DNA of 37,183 nt. Origin: JBCCFW01 sp039029535. Lineage in GTDB: Bacteria > Acidobacteriota > JBCCFW01. Every line of letters starts with the position of its first letter. Within the stretch, counting starts at the first letter, position 1. The notes beneath the pieces were generated by a model that saw only the letters and a list, made by a program, of their open reading frames with translations, was not told the origin of the DNA and ran no database searches. Position numbers and translations under genes: made by a program. Shown in pieces: positions 24,962 through 37,159 of the stretch. Location of the stretch: assembly GCA_039029535.1 (NCBI GenBank), contig JBCCFW010000060.1:1-37183 (forward strand). Reading direction: 5' to 3'.

Positions 24962-25166
24962 TGGGAGACACCTGGAGTCTGCAGAGACCGGATCAAGATG
25001 GCCTCGGCCACGGGCACCGTCCAACGACTCGGTAAGTCATCTAAACACTCGGCCGCGGGCACCTCACCCTGAACGGCAACCGAACACCTTTCACGGGGCC
25101 GACGTAGAATGCTCGGCTCCCAACTCCCACGAGGCTCGGTCCCTCCCCTCATCCGCGTGTCAGGCC
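24962..25166. promoter_or_regulatory. Divergent intergenic region between the CHAT operon and the aminotransferase
   Basis: 205 bp with no gene. It must hold both promoters. TAGAAT at 25106-25111 could be a rightward -10 box, and the AT-richer stretch around 25033-25050 (TAAGTCATCTAAACAC) could serve either direction. No clear -35 partner or palindrome is seen. Confidence 0.3.
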
Positions 25167-26414
25167 ATGCAACGAGACTCCTTCCTGTCCGACCACTGCC
25201 CGCCCATGGGCATCTACGAGACCCTCTACGCCTTCCGGGACAGCTTCGGACAGTTCATGGGGACCGAGGGCACGCACCCGTGGTCGCAGGGCTTCCCGCT
25301 GACGACCCCGCTCGAGGACGGCCCGGAGCTGCCGAGCAGTGTCGAGGTCACCTGGGAGGACCGCTTCTACCCCAAGGCCTGGGGCCACCCCCTCCTCCGC
25401 GACGCCATCGCCCGGCACTACAACGACTTCTACGGCTCGACGATCACGCCGGAGAACGTGATGGTCTTCGCCGGAGGCCGGCCAGGCATCTACACGGTGC
25501 TCGCCTTCCTCAAGCAGCACGTGGAAGTGCGCATCGGCAACGTCGAGTGGCCCGCCTACCTCGACATCATGACGCAGACCGACACGAGCTGGAGGGTGGT
25601 CCCCTTCACCGAGGAGAACGGCTTCCACCCGGACAACGCTGCCTACTTCGACCGCACCGGACTCAACGCGAAGACGCACCTCCTCCCCATCATCTCCAAC
25701 CCGGGCAACCCCACCGGACACACGCGCTGCGACACCGAGCTCGAAGAGCTCATGGCCCTGGCCGAGCAGCCCAAGAACGGGATCCTCCTCGACGAGGCCT
25801 ACGAGATGTTCCACGCCTCCCAGGGCGTGAGCGGCATCCGCTACGTGAAGAACCTCGACGACAGCAACGTGTTCCTCGCCGGCGCCTGCACGAAGGGCCT
25901 GCAGTGCCCCGGCATCCGCATCGGCTGGATCATCGCCAGCAAGAAGAACGTCGAGACCCTGTCGAACTTCTCGAGCTTCGGCATGGGCGGCGTCAGCCAC
26001 CCCTCCCAGCTCTACGCCGTCGAGCTGCTCGAGCCGAAGCGCGTCGCCCAGGCTCGCACGGCCGTCGAGAAGCACTATGGGATGCAGCGCGCCCGCTACG
26101 GTGAGGCCTTCCAGGAGATGGGTCTGGAGGTCCACACCGGTGACGGCGGCTTCTACCACTGGATGAAGCTGCCCGAGGGCCTGAACGCCGGCGAGCTGAA
26201 CCGACGCCTCTTCAAGCAGGGTGCTGCGATCCTCGAGGGCATCGACTGCGACATGGCCCGCCCGCACGCCAAGGACCCGGACTACGTCTCGCCCTACGAC
26301 TCGTTCTTCCGCTTCTCGTTCGGACCGCTCCTGCCCGAGACCTTCGAGTCAGACATCGCGATCATGAAGCAGGTCCTCGACGAGTACCGGGCCGACGTCG
26401 CGAAGGGGCAGTAG
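25167..26414 (+). CDS. Fold-type I PLP-dependent aminotransferase (class I/II)
   Basis: 415 aa from ATG 25167 (weak AGG just upstream; ATG 25206, MGIYETL, is an alternative). Family hallmarks are present in order: GHPLLRDAIARHY (73-85), NPGNPTG (178-184), which holds the Asn that contacts PLP, DEAYEMF with Asp209, which pairs with the pyridine nitrogen, ACTKGLQCPGIRIGW with Schiff-base Lys243 and phosphate-contacting Arg251, and FFRFSFG with Arg382, which binds the substrate carboxylate. Members transfer amino groups between an amino acid and a keto acid in the cytoplasm. The cofactor chemistry is well supported; the substrate (aspartate, aromatic or alanine type) is not. It is divergent from the CHAT operon and convergent with the beta-helix protein (stops 6 bp apart), with no pathway partners nearby. 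Confidence 0.92.
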   Translation: MQRDSFLSDHCPPMGIYETLYAFRDSFGQFMGTEGTHPWSQGFPLTTPLEDGPELPSSVEVTWEDRFYPKAWGHPLLRDAIARHYNDFYGSTITPENVMVFAGGRPGIYTVLAFLKQHVEVRIGNVEWPAYLDIMTQTDTSWRVVPFTEENGFHPDNAAYFDRTGLNAKTHLLPIISNPGNPTGHTRCDTELEELMALAEQPKNGILLDEAYEMFHASQGVSGIRYVKNLDDSNVFLAGACTKGLQCPGIRIGWIIASKKNVETLSNFSSFGMGGVSHPSQLYAVELLEPKRVAQARTAVEKHYGMQRARYGEAFQEMGLEVHTGDGGFYHWMKLPEGLNAGELNRRLFKQGAAILEGIDCDMARPHAKDPDYVSPYDSFFRFSFGPLLPETFESDIAIMKQVLDEYRADVAKGQ

Positions 26415-26420
26415 CCCAAG

Positions 26421-28247
26421 CTAGGGACCCGGCGGATACTCGTCCTCGGAGATCTCCCCACAGAGATTCTCGACCCGCAGGTCGAAGAACTGACGCGGTG
26501 AGCTCGTGTCGGTCTCCGTGTAGCTGGTGGCCACTGAGCCGTCGCCGTTGACGTGCAGGAACAGCGCAGTCGGTTGAGCTACGGCCTTCAGCAGGTAGAA
26601 GGACTCACCCGGCTCCAGCGCCCGGACTCCCGACCAGTCGAGGGTGATCTCCTCGCCTTCATTCCGTGCGAACAGCACGGTGAACACGCCCTCGGGCGGC
26701 GGTGCCGTGACCTGGTCGGTGATCGGACCGAAGCACGAGCGAGTCGCGGCGCCGTCGTGGTCGACCCCACGCGGGAGACACGGACCACCGCCCTCACCGT
26801 CTTCGGCCTCGACGACGTAGTGATACGTGCGGCCACCGACCGTGGTGGTGTCGAGCCACGAGAGCTCGGTGGAGCCGACCAGCACCGGCGGCTGGGTCAG
26901 CGCGTCCGCACAGTCCAGCTCGCTCCGGTAGACGTTGTAGACCGCATCATCGGGGTCGGCGAAGTCGGCAGCCGTCCAGCTCACGAGCAAGCCTTCGGCG
27001 CAGGGCATCTCGTCGACGACCATCGCCACCGCTTCGGTCGGCGCGGACTCGACGCTCACCGTGAAACCCTCGACGGCCGAGCAGCTCGGATCGGCGTCGC
27101 AGGTCAGCATGACCTCCCAGGCCGTATCCACGACGGGCGAGACCATCCGGATCGCCGGCGCTCCGGGATCGTCGAGCCACTCGATCGACACCGACCCGTC
27201 GCAGCCGATGAGGGCGAGCGCGGTCGCGTCGAGGGCGACCTCCTCACCCGTGCAGGACGCGAGGTCGGTCGGCACCGCCGTGAAGGCCGCGCAGCCGAGC
27301 TCGTCGGCGCCCATCTCGTGCCCCAGGCCCGTCGGCCGCGGACCCCACTCGAAGTCGACGCTGGCTGCGGGGTAGCCCATGAAGACGTCGATTCCCGCGT
27401 CCTGGACGCAGGAGCCCGTCATGACGTGGTAGTCGGCGCCGACACGGTCGGCGAAGCCAGGATCGCAGTCGATCTCGTTGGCCTGCCTGACCAGTCCTCC
27501 GTTGTAGTCCTCGCGGGTGCTCTCGCTGATGAGGTTGTGGTCGTGGTCCCAGAACTCCGGCGCGGTCGTGGCCAGGCCGAAGTCGTTGCCGAGGAAGATG
27601 TTGTTGAAGACGACGACCTGCTCGAGCTCGGCCTGCGCCCACACGCCCACGGCGCTCCCCGCCTGGTTGTCGACGATGGTGTTGTGATGGATGACCACCA
27701 CGCTCGGAGCGATGGACTGCGGGTACAGGCTGATGGCGTCATCGCCGACACGGTGGATGACGTTGTCGTAGATCTCCGCCTCGGAGCCCAGCACGAGGAT
27801 GCCGTTGCCGGACTGACTGGTCACCTCGAGGTGATGAACGGTGATCTCCTGCGAGTCGACGACGACGACGGCACCGACGCTGGGGCTGCCACCGGCGATG
27901 AGCTCGCTCCCCAGCGTGAAGCCGGACACGTCGACCTGGGTGCAACCACCGATGGTGAAGGCCCCGCCGTGCCCGGCCGCCTCGATGACCGACAGGCCGG
28001 CCCCCGCCCCCTCGATGCGCAGGTCGGTCTTGGCCATGACCGACACCTGCTCGACGTAGCTCCCCGCGCTCACGCGGACGAGGTCGCCGGGCTCGGCCAG
28101 GTCGACGGCCTCCTGGATGGTTGCCGCATCGTCGGGAACGACGATGGTGATGGCGCGGGCGCTCGTGGCGAGGAGCAGGCCGAGAGCCAGGGCTCCTCCG
28201 AGCCCCCGGGCACGCCCAGGCGCTGACTGACACGACGACGGTCTCAC
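26421..28247 (-). CDS. Secreted right-handed beta-helix protein with Ig/FN3 modules and EYPPGP C-terminus
   Basis: 608 aa from GTG 28247 with GGGGAGG just upstream; the signal peptide is LGGALALGLLLATSARA. Residues ~33-315 form a parallel beta-helix of the pectate-lyase-like kind. It opens VVPDDAATIQEAVDLAEPGD, has repeated short strands (AEIYDNVIHRVGDDAIS; VVFNNIFLGNDFGL) and ends in the usual GHEMGADELG signature. An Ig-like module (~321-405, SCTGEEVALDATA), an FN3-like module (~415-510, AVYNVYRSELDCADAL) and the shared C-terminal domain (~520-608, SYTETDTSSPRQFFDLRV, end DEYPPGP) follow. These three modules are homologous to those in the proteins encoded at 12991-20432 although the N-terminal domain differs, so the C-terminal block is a portable unit. 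Carbohydrate binding or cleavage is possible for the helix, but no catalytic set can be confirmed. Confidence 0.87.
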   Translation of the reverse strand: MRPSSCQSAPGRARGLGGALALGLLLATSARAITIVVPDDAATIQEAVDLAEPGDLVRVSAGSYVEQVSVMAKTDLRIEGAGAGLSVIEAAGHGGAFTIGGCTQVDVSGFTLGSELIAGGSPSVGAVVVVDSQEITVHHLEVTSQSGNGILVLGSEAEIYDNVIHRVGDDAISLYPQSIAPSVVVIHHNTIVDNQAGSAVGVWAQAELEQVVVFNNIFLGNDFGLATTAPEFWDHDHNLISESTREDYNGGLVRQANEIDCDPGFADRVGADYHVMTGSCVQDAGIDVFMGYPAASVDFEWGPRPTGLGHEMGADELGCAAFTAVPTDLASCTGEEVALDATALALIGCDGSVSIEWLDDPGAPAIRMVSPVVDTAWEVMLTCDADPSCSAVEGFTVSVESAPTEAVAMVVDEMPCAEGLLVSWTAADFADPDDAVYNVYRSELDCADALTQPPVLVGSTELSWLDTTTVGGRTYHYVVEAEDGEGGGPCLPRGVDHDGAATRSCFGPITDQVTAPPPEGVFTVLFARNEGEEITLDWSGVRALEPGESFYLLKAVAQPTALFLHVNGDGSVATSYTETDTSSPRQFFDLRVENLCGEISEDEYPPGP

Positions 28248-28315
28248 GCGGCCTCCCCGAACGGCGGCTCCCCGATGTGGTACCCGAAGAACGTCGCACG
28301 CTCGCCAGGACCGGT

Positions 28316-28339
28316 CAAGGAAACCGCCGCCGGGGCGGT
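28316..28339 (-). terminator. Putative terminator of the metallopeptidase operon
   Basis: On the minus strand ACCGCC (28339-28334), loop of five, GGCGGT (28328-28323), then TTTCCTTGAC. It starts 11 bp after the stop of the metallopeptidase gene. The stem is short and the T-run is broken, so strength is uncertain. It would separate this operon from the beta-helix gene that starts at 28247. Confidence 0.4.
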
Positions 28340-28349
28340 CACCGCGCCC

Positions 28350-32140
<3,791 letters not shown>

Positions 32141-32144
<4 letters not shown>

Positions 32145-33559
32145 CGCTCCACCTCCCCGCGGTCCTCGGTCGCGACGACGGGAGTGACCGGCGTGAGCTG
32201 GTCGTTCACCGCCTCGACGTCGAGGGCGAGCGCGTCCGGCGAGAGCGCCTCGGGGCCGCGGTAGTCCAACAGGAGGAGGTCGCCGGCGCCGTCGAGCACC
32301 GGGTCGGGATCGGTCAGGCAGGTGACGGTGAGGACACCGTCGATCTCGTCCAGTCCACCGACGTCGCCGTCGAGACAACCGACGAGGGTGGGGTCTTCCA
32401 GCTCGGCCCAGGCGGGCCAACCTTCGAAGGCTGCGCGGTAGGCCACCATCGAGGCCGGGTCGTCGACCCGCAGCGCCAGCCGACGCTTGGGCCAGGCCAG
32501 GGTCTGAAGACCGACCGAGGCACGCAACGCCTCGACGACGTCGCCGATGTCGATGCCCTCATTGCCGACGACGATGCGTCGACCGTCCTGGTCGAAGGCC
32601 GGTGCGAGGTCGCCGCGCAGCGCTTCCTCGCCGATGGGCGCGGACTCGAGCCCCACTGACCAGCGGAGCAAGAGGACGACGTCGGCCACGTCGACCTCGC
32701 CGTCGGCCTCGCCGCGGGGCGCGACGTCACCCGGCAGCCGCAGCACGTCGCCGAGCCCCGGGATGCCGGCCAGGCACGGGTCGCAGGTGAGCACCGCGCG
32801 ACCGGCGAGGACTTGACGCAGCAGCACGGCGTCGTCGAGACCGATGCTGCCGTCACCACCACTCGGGCAGTGATGAGCCACGCGGTCGCTGCGCCGGCAG
32901 GTCTGGGGGGCCGGGTCGAGGTCACCGCAGATGAAGTCGCGGAGGTTCACCGGCACGCTGCCGTCGACACCCTTGCGTCGGGCGAGCACGAGGTCGCGGA
33001 GGTCGACCACGCCGTCACCGACGAGGTCCGGGTAGATGTCGCCGAGCAGGCCGCAGTCTTGAGCAACCGCGAGCTGTCCGGCTTGTCCCTCGGCGAGGAG
33101 AGGACGACCGTCGCAGTCGGCCGCCGACACGTTGGTCGGCGTGAGCATGTAGAGGTCCATCGTCGCGTCAGGCGGAAGCTCCAAGATGAGCTCGGCGACG
33201 ATCTCGTCGACCGTCATCCCGTCGGTGCAGGCGACGCCGACCCGGACCATGGTGGGCGAGGTCATCCGGCCGACGGTGATGCAGGCCTCCGAGCGCGCCA
33301 ACGCCGAGACGAAGGACACGTCGTCGGGGAGCTCGAGGTCGAGCTGGAAGCCGGCCAGGCACTCGTCGTGGAGCTCGGCCAGGCTGAGCTCGATGACGAT
33401 GCCCTCACCGGCCTCGCCGGTGCCGAACCCGACCTGCACCATGCTCGCCTCGCCGGCGCTGACGGTGCTCGCGGTCAGGAGCAGGATGGAGACGACGAGG
33501 CATGGCCACGTCGCGGGGATCGGTCGGGTCATCGTGGTGCTTCCGTTCTTGATGCTCAT
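32141..33559 (-). CDS. Secreted protein with N-terminal cohesin-like domain and multiple dockerin-like EF-hand repeats
   Basis: 472 aa. ATG 33559 overlaps the upstream TGA (ATGA); a second ATG ten codons in (33532) has GGAAG before it and is an alternative. The signal peptide is CLVVSILLLTASTVSAG. Residues 40-165 resemble a cohesin fold (VQVGFGTGEAGEGIVIELSL; CLAGFQLDLELPDDVSFVSA). Residues 172-352 hold four dockerin-like or EF-hand segments (GDGVVDLRDLVLARR; GDGSIGLDDAVLLRQV; ADGEVDVADVVLLLRWSVGL; NEGIDIGDVVEALRASVGL). Residues 355-472 are a C-terminal domain (AWPKRRLALRVDD, FEGWPAWAELED) also present in the upstream gene product. Cohesin-dockerin pairs hold multiprotein surface assemblies together by calcium-dependent contacts; such a role here is inference. 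Confidence 0.83.
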
Positions 33560-35655
33560 GGGCTCACCAGCGCGACGGTCCCGGCGAGCTCGCCGAGATG
33601 AGCGTCGAGGAGGTCGAGCTGCCAACTCAGGTCGTCCGCCGACACCTCCGCACGGGCGCGGTAGGTGAGACGGACGAGCTCGATGTCGGCCCCGAAGCTC
33701 GTCGGGTCGGTGATGCAGGTGACCCCCCAGTCGGTGTCGCCAAGCTGTCCGGCGGCCTCGCCGTCACGCTCACAGGGTCCCGCTTCCCAGTCGATCGCCT
33801 CGGCCCAGGCGGGCCAGCCCTCGACGAGGAAGGCGAAGCCGATGGCGGGACCATCGCTCTCTTCGAGCCGCACGCTGAGCTCGCGCTTCGGCCACTGCAC
33901 GTCGCGGAGCCCCACCGAGACCCTGAGGACCTCGACGACGTCGGCGACGGTCACGCGACCATCACCCCAGGCAACGTCGACCCCGTCCTGCGAGCCGATG
34001 GGCGCGATGTCGAGCTGCTCGAGCTCTTCGCTCGTGCCCTCTTCGAGCCCGACCGAGAGACGCAGCGCGTGCACGACGTCGGTGATGTCGACCACTCCGT
34101 CGCGGCCGTCCGCCGGCATCGCGTCACCAGGACGTTGAGGCAGGTCGGTCGACAGGAGCTCGATGCAGTCGTCGCAGCGAAGCTGATGGCTGCGGAGGAG
34201 CAGCCGGCGGATGGCGATGGCGTCGCCGATGCCGAGGGCACCATCACCCGCCACGCAGTAGTGGTCGGGACCGCTCGTCGGGCTGCAGAGCAGCTCGCCC
34301 GGCGCGAGGTCGGCGCACTCGAGATCGCGCTCGTTGGTCGGGACGATGCCCAGCACCTTGCGAAGTCCCAGGGCGTAGTCGGCCAGGGTGACCAGACCGT
34401 CGCCTTCTCCATCGGGGAAGAGGTCGCCGGACAGGCAGGGACTCTCGCAGTCGATGGCGTCGGGAGCGATGTCGACCAGCTCCGCGTCGAGGAACTCGGT
34501 AGGGTCGTCGAGCCCGAAGACCAGAGCCTCGCAGGGAGGCACCGAGCCTTCGTGCTCGAAGGCGAAGCGAGCGAAGCGCAGCGTCGTGCCCGTGGCCGGG
34601 TCGGCGCCGCTGGTCGTGTCGCATTGCAGCGCGGGGATCACCGAGGCGAAGGGAGCGCTGAGACAGTCGAAGTCCGCGACGTCGTCGCCGGCCATCGCTC
34701 CGAGGAAGGTCAGCGGAGCCACCTCGTCGACGAAGAACACGAAGGAGTCGAGCTCCATCTCGCCGGTCGAGACGATGTCGAAGGCGTAGGCGGCCTCGCA
34801 GGCGTCGCCGATGCCGTTGCCGTCGATGTCGAGCTGACGCGGGTTGCTCACCGCCAGGCAGTTGTCCGCTGCGTTGGGGACGCCGTCGCGGTCGGAGTCG
34901 GCCTGGTCGCAGGTGACGAGGCGGTAGCAGTCGGGATCGTCGCAGTCGAAGAGACCGTCGCCGTCATCGTCGCGACCGTCCTCGCAGAGCAACTCCGGCG
35001 GCAGGCAGGGATGCTGGGTCAGGCACTCGTCGTCGTCGCAGTCGGCCAGGGAGTCGTCGTCGTCGTCGACCAGGTTGGCGCAGTCCTCGACCACGCCACG
35101 CTCGCCGATGGCACGGAACGGGAGCACGAAGCCCGTCGCAGGGAAGACCGGCGGGACGTCTTCGTCGAAGGGCAGGCCCGTGCGCAGGTAGGTGCCCTCG
35201 CCGGCGTCCGGGCTGGGATCGGCGATGAAGCCCATGCCGGCGGTGATGGTCACGTGGAGCCCGATGAAGAAGCTGCCCTCGACGATCACGTCCTCGGGCA
35301 TGGGCACGACCTGGACCGCGTTGAGCGAGTCGAGGGTCGTCCGGACGTGGGCGACGGTCACCAGGTCGTCGGGCACGCCGTCGTCGTTCGGGTCCTCGTA
35401 GACCGTGAACTCGGCGGGGATCCCCGTCGGGGACCCACAGCCACTGAAGAGGAAGAGCTCGACGGCCGTGATCCTCTCCGCCTGGGGCACCACGTCGAAG
35501 CGGTTGGCGAAGTGCAGCTCCGTCTCCCCCCCGAGGAAGATGCACGCGTTGAGGGCGCCATCGATCTGATAGCGATGGGGCGCCTGCGCGGAGGCCGCGG
35601 AGGCCAGCGCCGTCGCGAGGAGCGCCGGCAGCAGCCGTTGGGTGAGTTGTCGCAT
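33556..35655 (-). CDS. Secreted protein with MopE/TSP3 repeats, cohesin-like domain and dockerin-like repeats
   Basis: 699 aa. ATG 35655 follows AGGGGAT and gives the signal peptide LPALLATALASAASAQ. Residues ~25-190 form a beta domain (IDGALNACIFLGGETELHF; EGSFFIGLHVTITAGMGF). Residues 193-288 carry MopE-like (CANLVDDDDDSLADC, CEDGRDDDGDGLFDC) and TSP3-like (DSDRDGVPNAADNC) units. Residues 291-400 are cohesin-like (MELDSFVFFVDEVAPLTFLG) and homologous to the C-terminus of the metallopeptidase. Residues 410-585 hold four dockerin-like segments (GDGLVTLADYALGLRKV; GDGALGIGDAIAIRRLLL; RDGVVDITDVVHALRLSVGL; GDGRVTVADVVEVLRVSVGL). Residues 587-699 are homologous to the C-terminus of the next gene product (QWPKRELSVRLEE, EGWPAWAEA). 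It is the first gene of the three-gene coupled operon ending at 28350. Confidence 0.84.
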   Translation of the reverse strand: MRQLTQRLLPALLATALASAASAQAPHRYQIDGALNACIFLGGETELHFANRFDVVPQAERITAVELFLFSGCGSPTGIPAEFTVYEDPNDDGVPDDLVTVAHVRTTLDSLNAVQVVPMPEDVIVEGSFFIGLHVTITAGMGFIADPSPDAGEGTYLRTGLPFDEDVPPVFPATGFVLPFRAIGERGVVEDCANLVDDDDDSLADCDDDECLTQHPCLPPELLCEDGRDDDGDGLFDCDDPDCYRLVTCDQADSDRDGVPNAADNCLAVSNPRQLDIDGNGIGDACEAAYAFDIVSTGEMELDSFVFFVDEVAPLTFLGAMAGDDVADFDCLSAPFASVIPALQCDTTSGADPATGTTLRFARFAFEHEGSVPPCEALVFGLDDPTEFLDAELVDIAPDAIDCESPCLSGDLFPDGEGDGLVTLADYALGLRKVLGIVPTNERDLECADLAPGELLCSPTSGPDHYCVAGDGALGIGDAIAIRRLLLRSHQLRCDDCIELLSTDLPQRPGDAMPADGRDGVVDITDVVHALRLSVGLEEGTSEELEQLDIAPIGSQDGVDVAWGDGRVTVADVVEVLRVSVGLRDVQWPKRELSVRLEESDGPAIGFAFLVEGWPAWAEAIDWEAGPCERDGEAAGQLGDTDWGVTCITDPTSFGADIELVRLTYRARAEVSADDLSWQLDLLDAHLGELAGTVALVSP

Positions 35656-35798
35656 CCGTGATCCCCTGGGTGCCGTCGAGAGGAGCCGGTGCCCCTCCCG
35701 GACCGACCGCTCGACGCGCCGTGTCATCGCCGACTGGCACCGTCTCTGTCTCCAAGAACGGAAAACGCGCGCAAAGCGGTCAGCCAGCCCCCACTTTT

Positions 35799-35825
35799 TT
35801 CGTTCGGCGAACGAAGAGCGAACGA
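35799..35825. promoter_or_regulatory. Operator-like palindrome with a third half-site
   Basis: TTCGTTC (35799-35805), GGC, GAACGAA (35809-35815) is a perfect 7-bp dyad. GCGAACGA occurs at 35807-35814 and again at 35818-35825, an 11-bp period of about one helical turn. It lies ~145 bp upstream of the leftward operon. This resembles a protein-binding site rather than a terminator, because the T-run sits on the wrong side of the stem. Confidence 0.4.
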
Positions 35826-36093
35826 CTGCCCGGACCCTCACGACACGTCCTCACCAGGCGAGGGCGGATTCAGCGCCCGGTTTCCACGCCCTGCCGATCG
35901 GACCTGGGCCACGAACGCCCCGAGATGACACGGTCCTCGTCCTCAGGGACGACGGCAAGGAAAGCGGGCAAGACGGCCCAGGACCGGCTTTCGAGCCCAG
36001 CGCGTTCACTTCTACCCACCAGGAGCATGGAGTGATCGAAGCCTTGAACACGGTGGTGGTTCGAAACGTTGACAGCCCCCTTGCCCAGGCCGA

Positions 36094-36112
36094 CCTTGTC
36101 ACCACGACAAGG
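36094..36112. promoter_or_regulatory. Perfect 7-bp inverted repeat upstream of the propeller gene
   Basis: CCTTGTC (36094-36100), ACCAC, GACAAGG (36106-36112), 20 bp downstream of a TTGACA box (36069-36074) and ~180 bp before the ATG at 36296. It is an operator candidate or a leader hairpin. Confidence 0.35.
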
Positions 36113-36295
36113 ACCGACATGCAGGTCGGACCGTCGCTCATGGGGAACGGGAGACCCGGTTCGAGGACTGTCTCGACCGGCGTTGACGGTGATGGCGACG
36201 GCTCCGGACCGGCTCTTCCCGGTCACGGATCGCGACTGATCCCTGGCCTTGACCCGACGCCCGCCGACTGGGGCGTGCGTCCCGAAGGACTCGAC

Positions 36296-37159
36296 ATGAC
36301 GATGATCCCTGATGCCCTGAAGGTGCGGCCGCTGGCGCTCGGCCGAGCCTGGGGCCTCGCCTGTCTCCTCCTCTTCTCTCTCTCCTCCACCGCATGGGCG
36401 GCGAGCAACGTCCGCCTCAACGCACAGATGGTGCTCAACGGCGACGTCCTCGAGTTCCAGGTGAGCTCGGACGGATCGACCGTCGTCTACGTGGCCGATC
36501 AGGACAGTGAAGACGACCGCGAGATCTTCTCCGTTCCCATCGAGGGCGGGGCGGCCACGACCCTGAACGGACCGCTCGTCACGAATGGCGACGTCTTCCG
36601 CGGCTTCCAGATCAGCTCCGACAGCGCCCGCGTGGTCTACCTCGCGGACCAGGACGTCGACGGGCAGGTCGAGCTGTACTCGGTGCCCCTGGGAGGCGGC
36701 ACCGTGACCAAGCTCAATGGCCCGCTGGTGTCCTTCGGCAACGTGATCGAGTTCCAGATCACGCCGGACGGCGCGAACGTCGTCTACCTGGCCGACCAGG
36801 ACACCCTCGAGACCGACGAGCTCTACCGCGTGCCCATCGCCGGCGGTGCCTCCACCAAGATCAGCCCGCCCCTGCCCAACGACGGTGACGTCTTCGAGGG
36901 CTTCTTGATCACCGACGACAGCTCGACGGTGATCTACCGTGCCGACCAGGACACGGAAGACGTCGCCGAGCTCTACGCCCTGCCCGTCGCCGGCGGCAGC
37001 TCGACCAAGCTCAACGACACGCCCGTCATGAACGGCAACGTGACGGAGTTCTTCCAGGTCAGCCAGGACGGCTCCATGGTCGTCTACCGCGCCGACCAGG
37101 ACACCGCCAGCGGATCGTTGAGCTTGGTCGAGCCGCCACCGGTGATCGGAGCGCTGTAG
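36296..37159 (+). CDS. Secreted PD40/TolB-like beta-propeller protein, 3' end disrupted by an inverted segment
   Basis: 287 aa as read. The ATG at 36296 follows GAAGGA; the signal peptide is LACLLLFSLSSTAWAAS. About five blades of ~47 residues repeat, each with NGDVLEFQVSSDGSTVVYVA, DQD and an ELYSVPIAGGxxTKLN strand, as in TolB/PD40 propellers. The frame is regular up to residue 271 (YRADQDTA). The next 16 codons (SGSLSLVEPPPVIGAL) break the repeat, and the TAG at 37157 comes from the inverted segment described separately. Reading that segment on the other strand restores DTAGVRELYSAPITGGGSTK and LNDPLAVS, exactly the expected next blade. The native protein therefore very probably continues past this window. 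Function unknown; such propellers mediate protein contacts or ligand binding in the periplasm or outside. Confidence 0.8.
   Translation: MTMIPDALKVRPLALGRAWGLACLLLFSLSSTAWAASNVRLNAQMVLNGDVLEFQVSSDGSTVVYVADQDSEDDREIFSVPIEGGAATTLNGPLVTNGDVFRGFQISSDSARVVYLADQDVDGQVELYSVPLGGGTVTKLNGPLVSFGNVIEFQITPDGANVVYLADQDTLETDELYRVPIAGGASTKISPPLPNDGDVFEGFLITDDSSTVIYRADQDTEDVAELYALPVAGGSSTKLNDTPVMNGNVTEFFQVSQDGSMVVYRADQDTASGSLSLVEPPPVIGAL

Larger units (their letters stand above)
35656..36295. promoter_or_regulatory. 640-bp divergent intergenic region
   Basis: No credible gene. Open frames crossing it have no ribosome binding site and low-complexity Arg/Pro/Ser composition. It holds the start regions of the leftward three-gene operon and the rightward propeller gene. 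Two well-formed palindromes lie inside (35799-35825 and 36094-36112), and TTGACA at 36069-36074 may be a rightward -35 box. It may also contain decayed sequence. Confidence 0.45.

Noticed and set aside
26553..28226. 557-codon plus-strand open frame
   Set aside because: It is antisense to the beta-helix protein. Composition is Arg/Asp/Val-rich, with no domain and no credible start.
35795..35815. T-run beside a hairpin considered as an intrinsic terminator
   Set aside because: The T-run precedes the stem on the plus strand, and on the minus strand the stem is followed by A residues, so neither strand gives stem-then-U.
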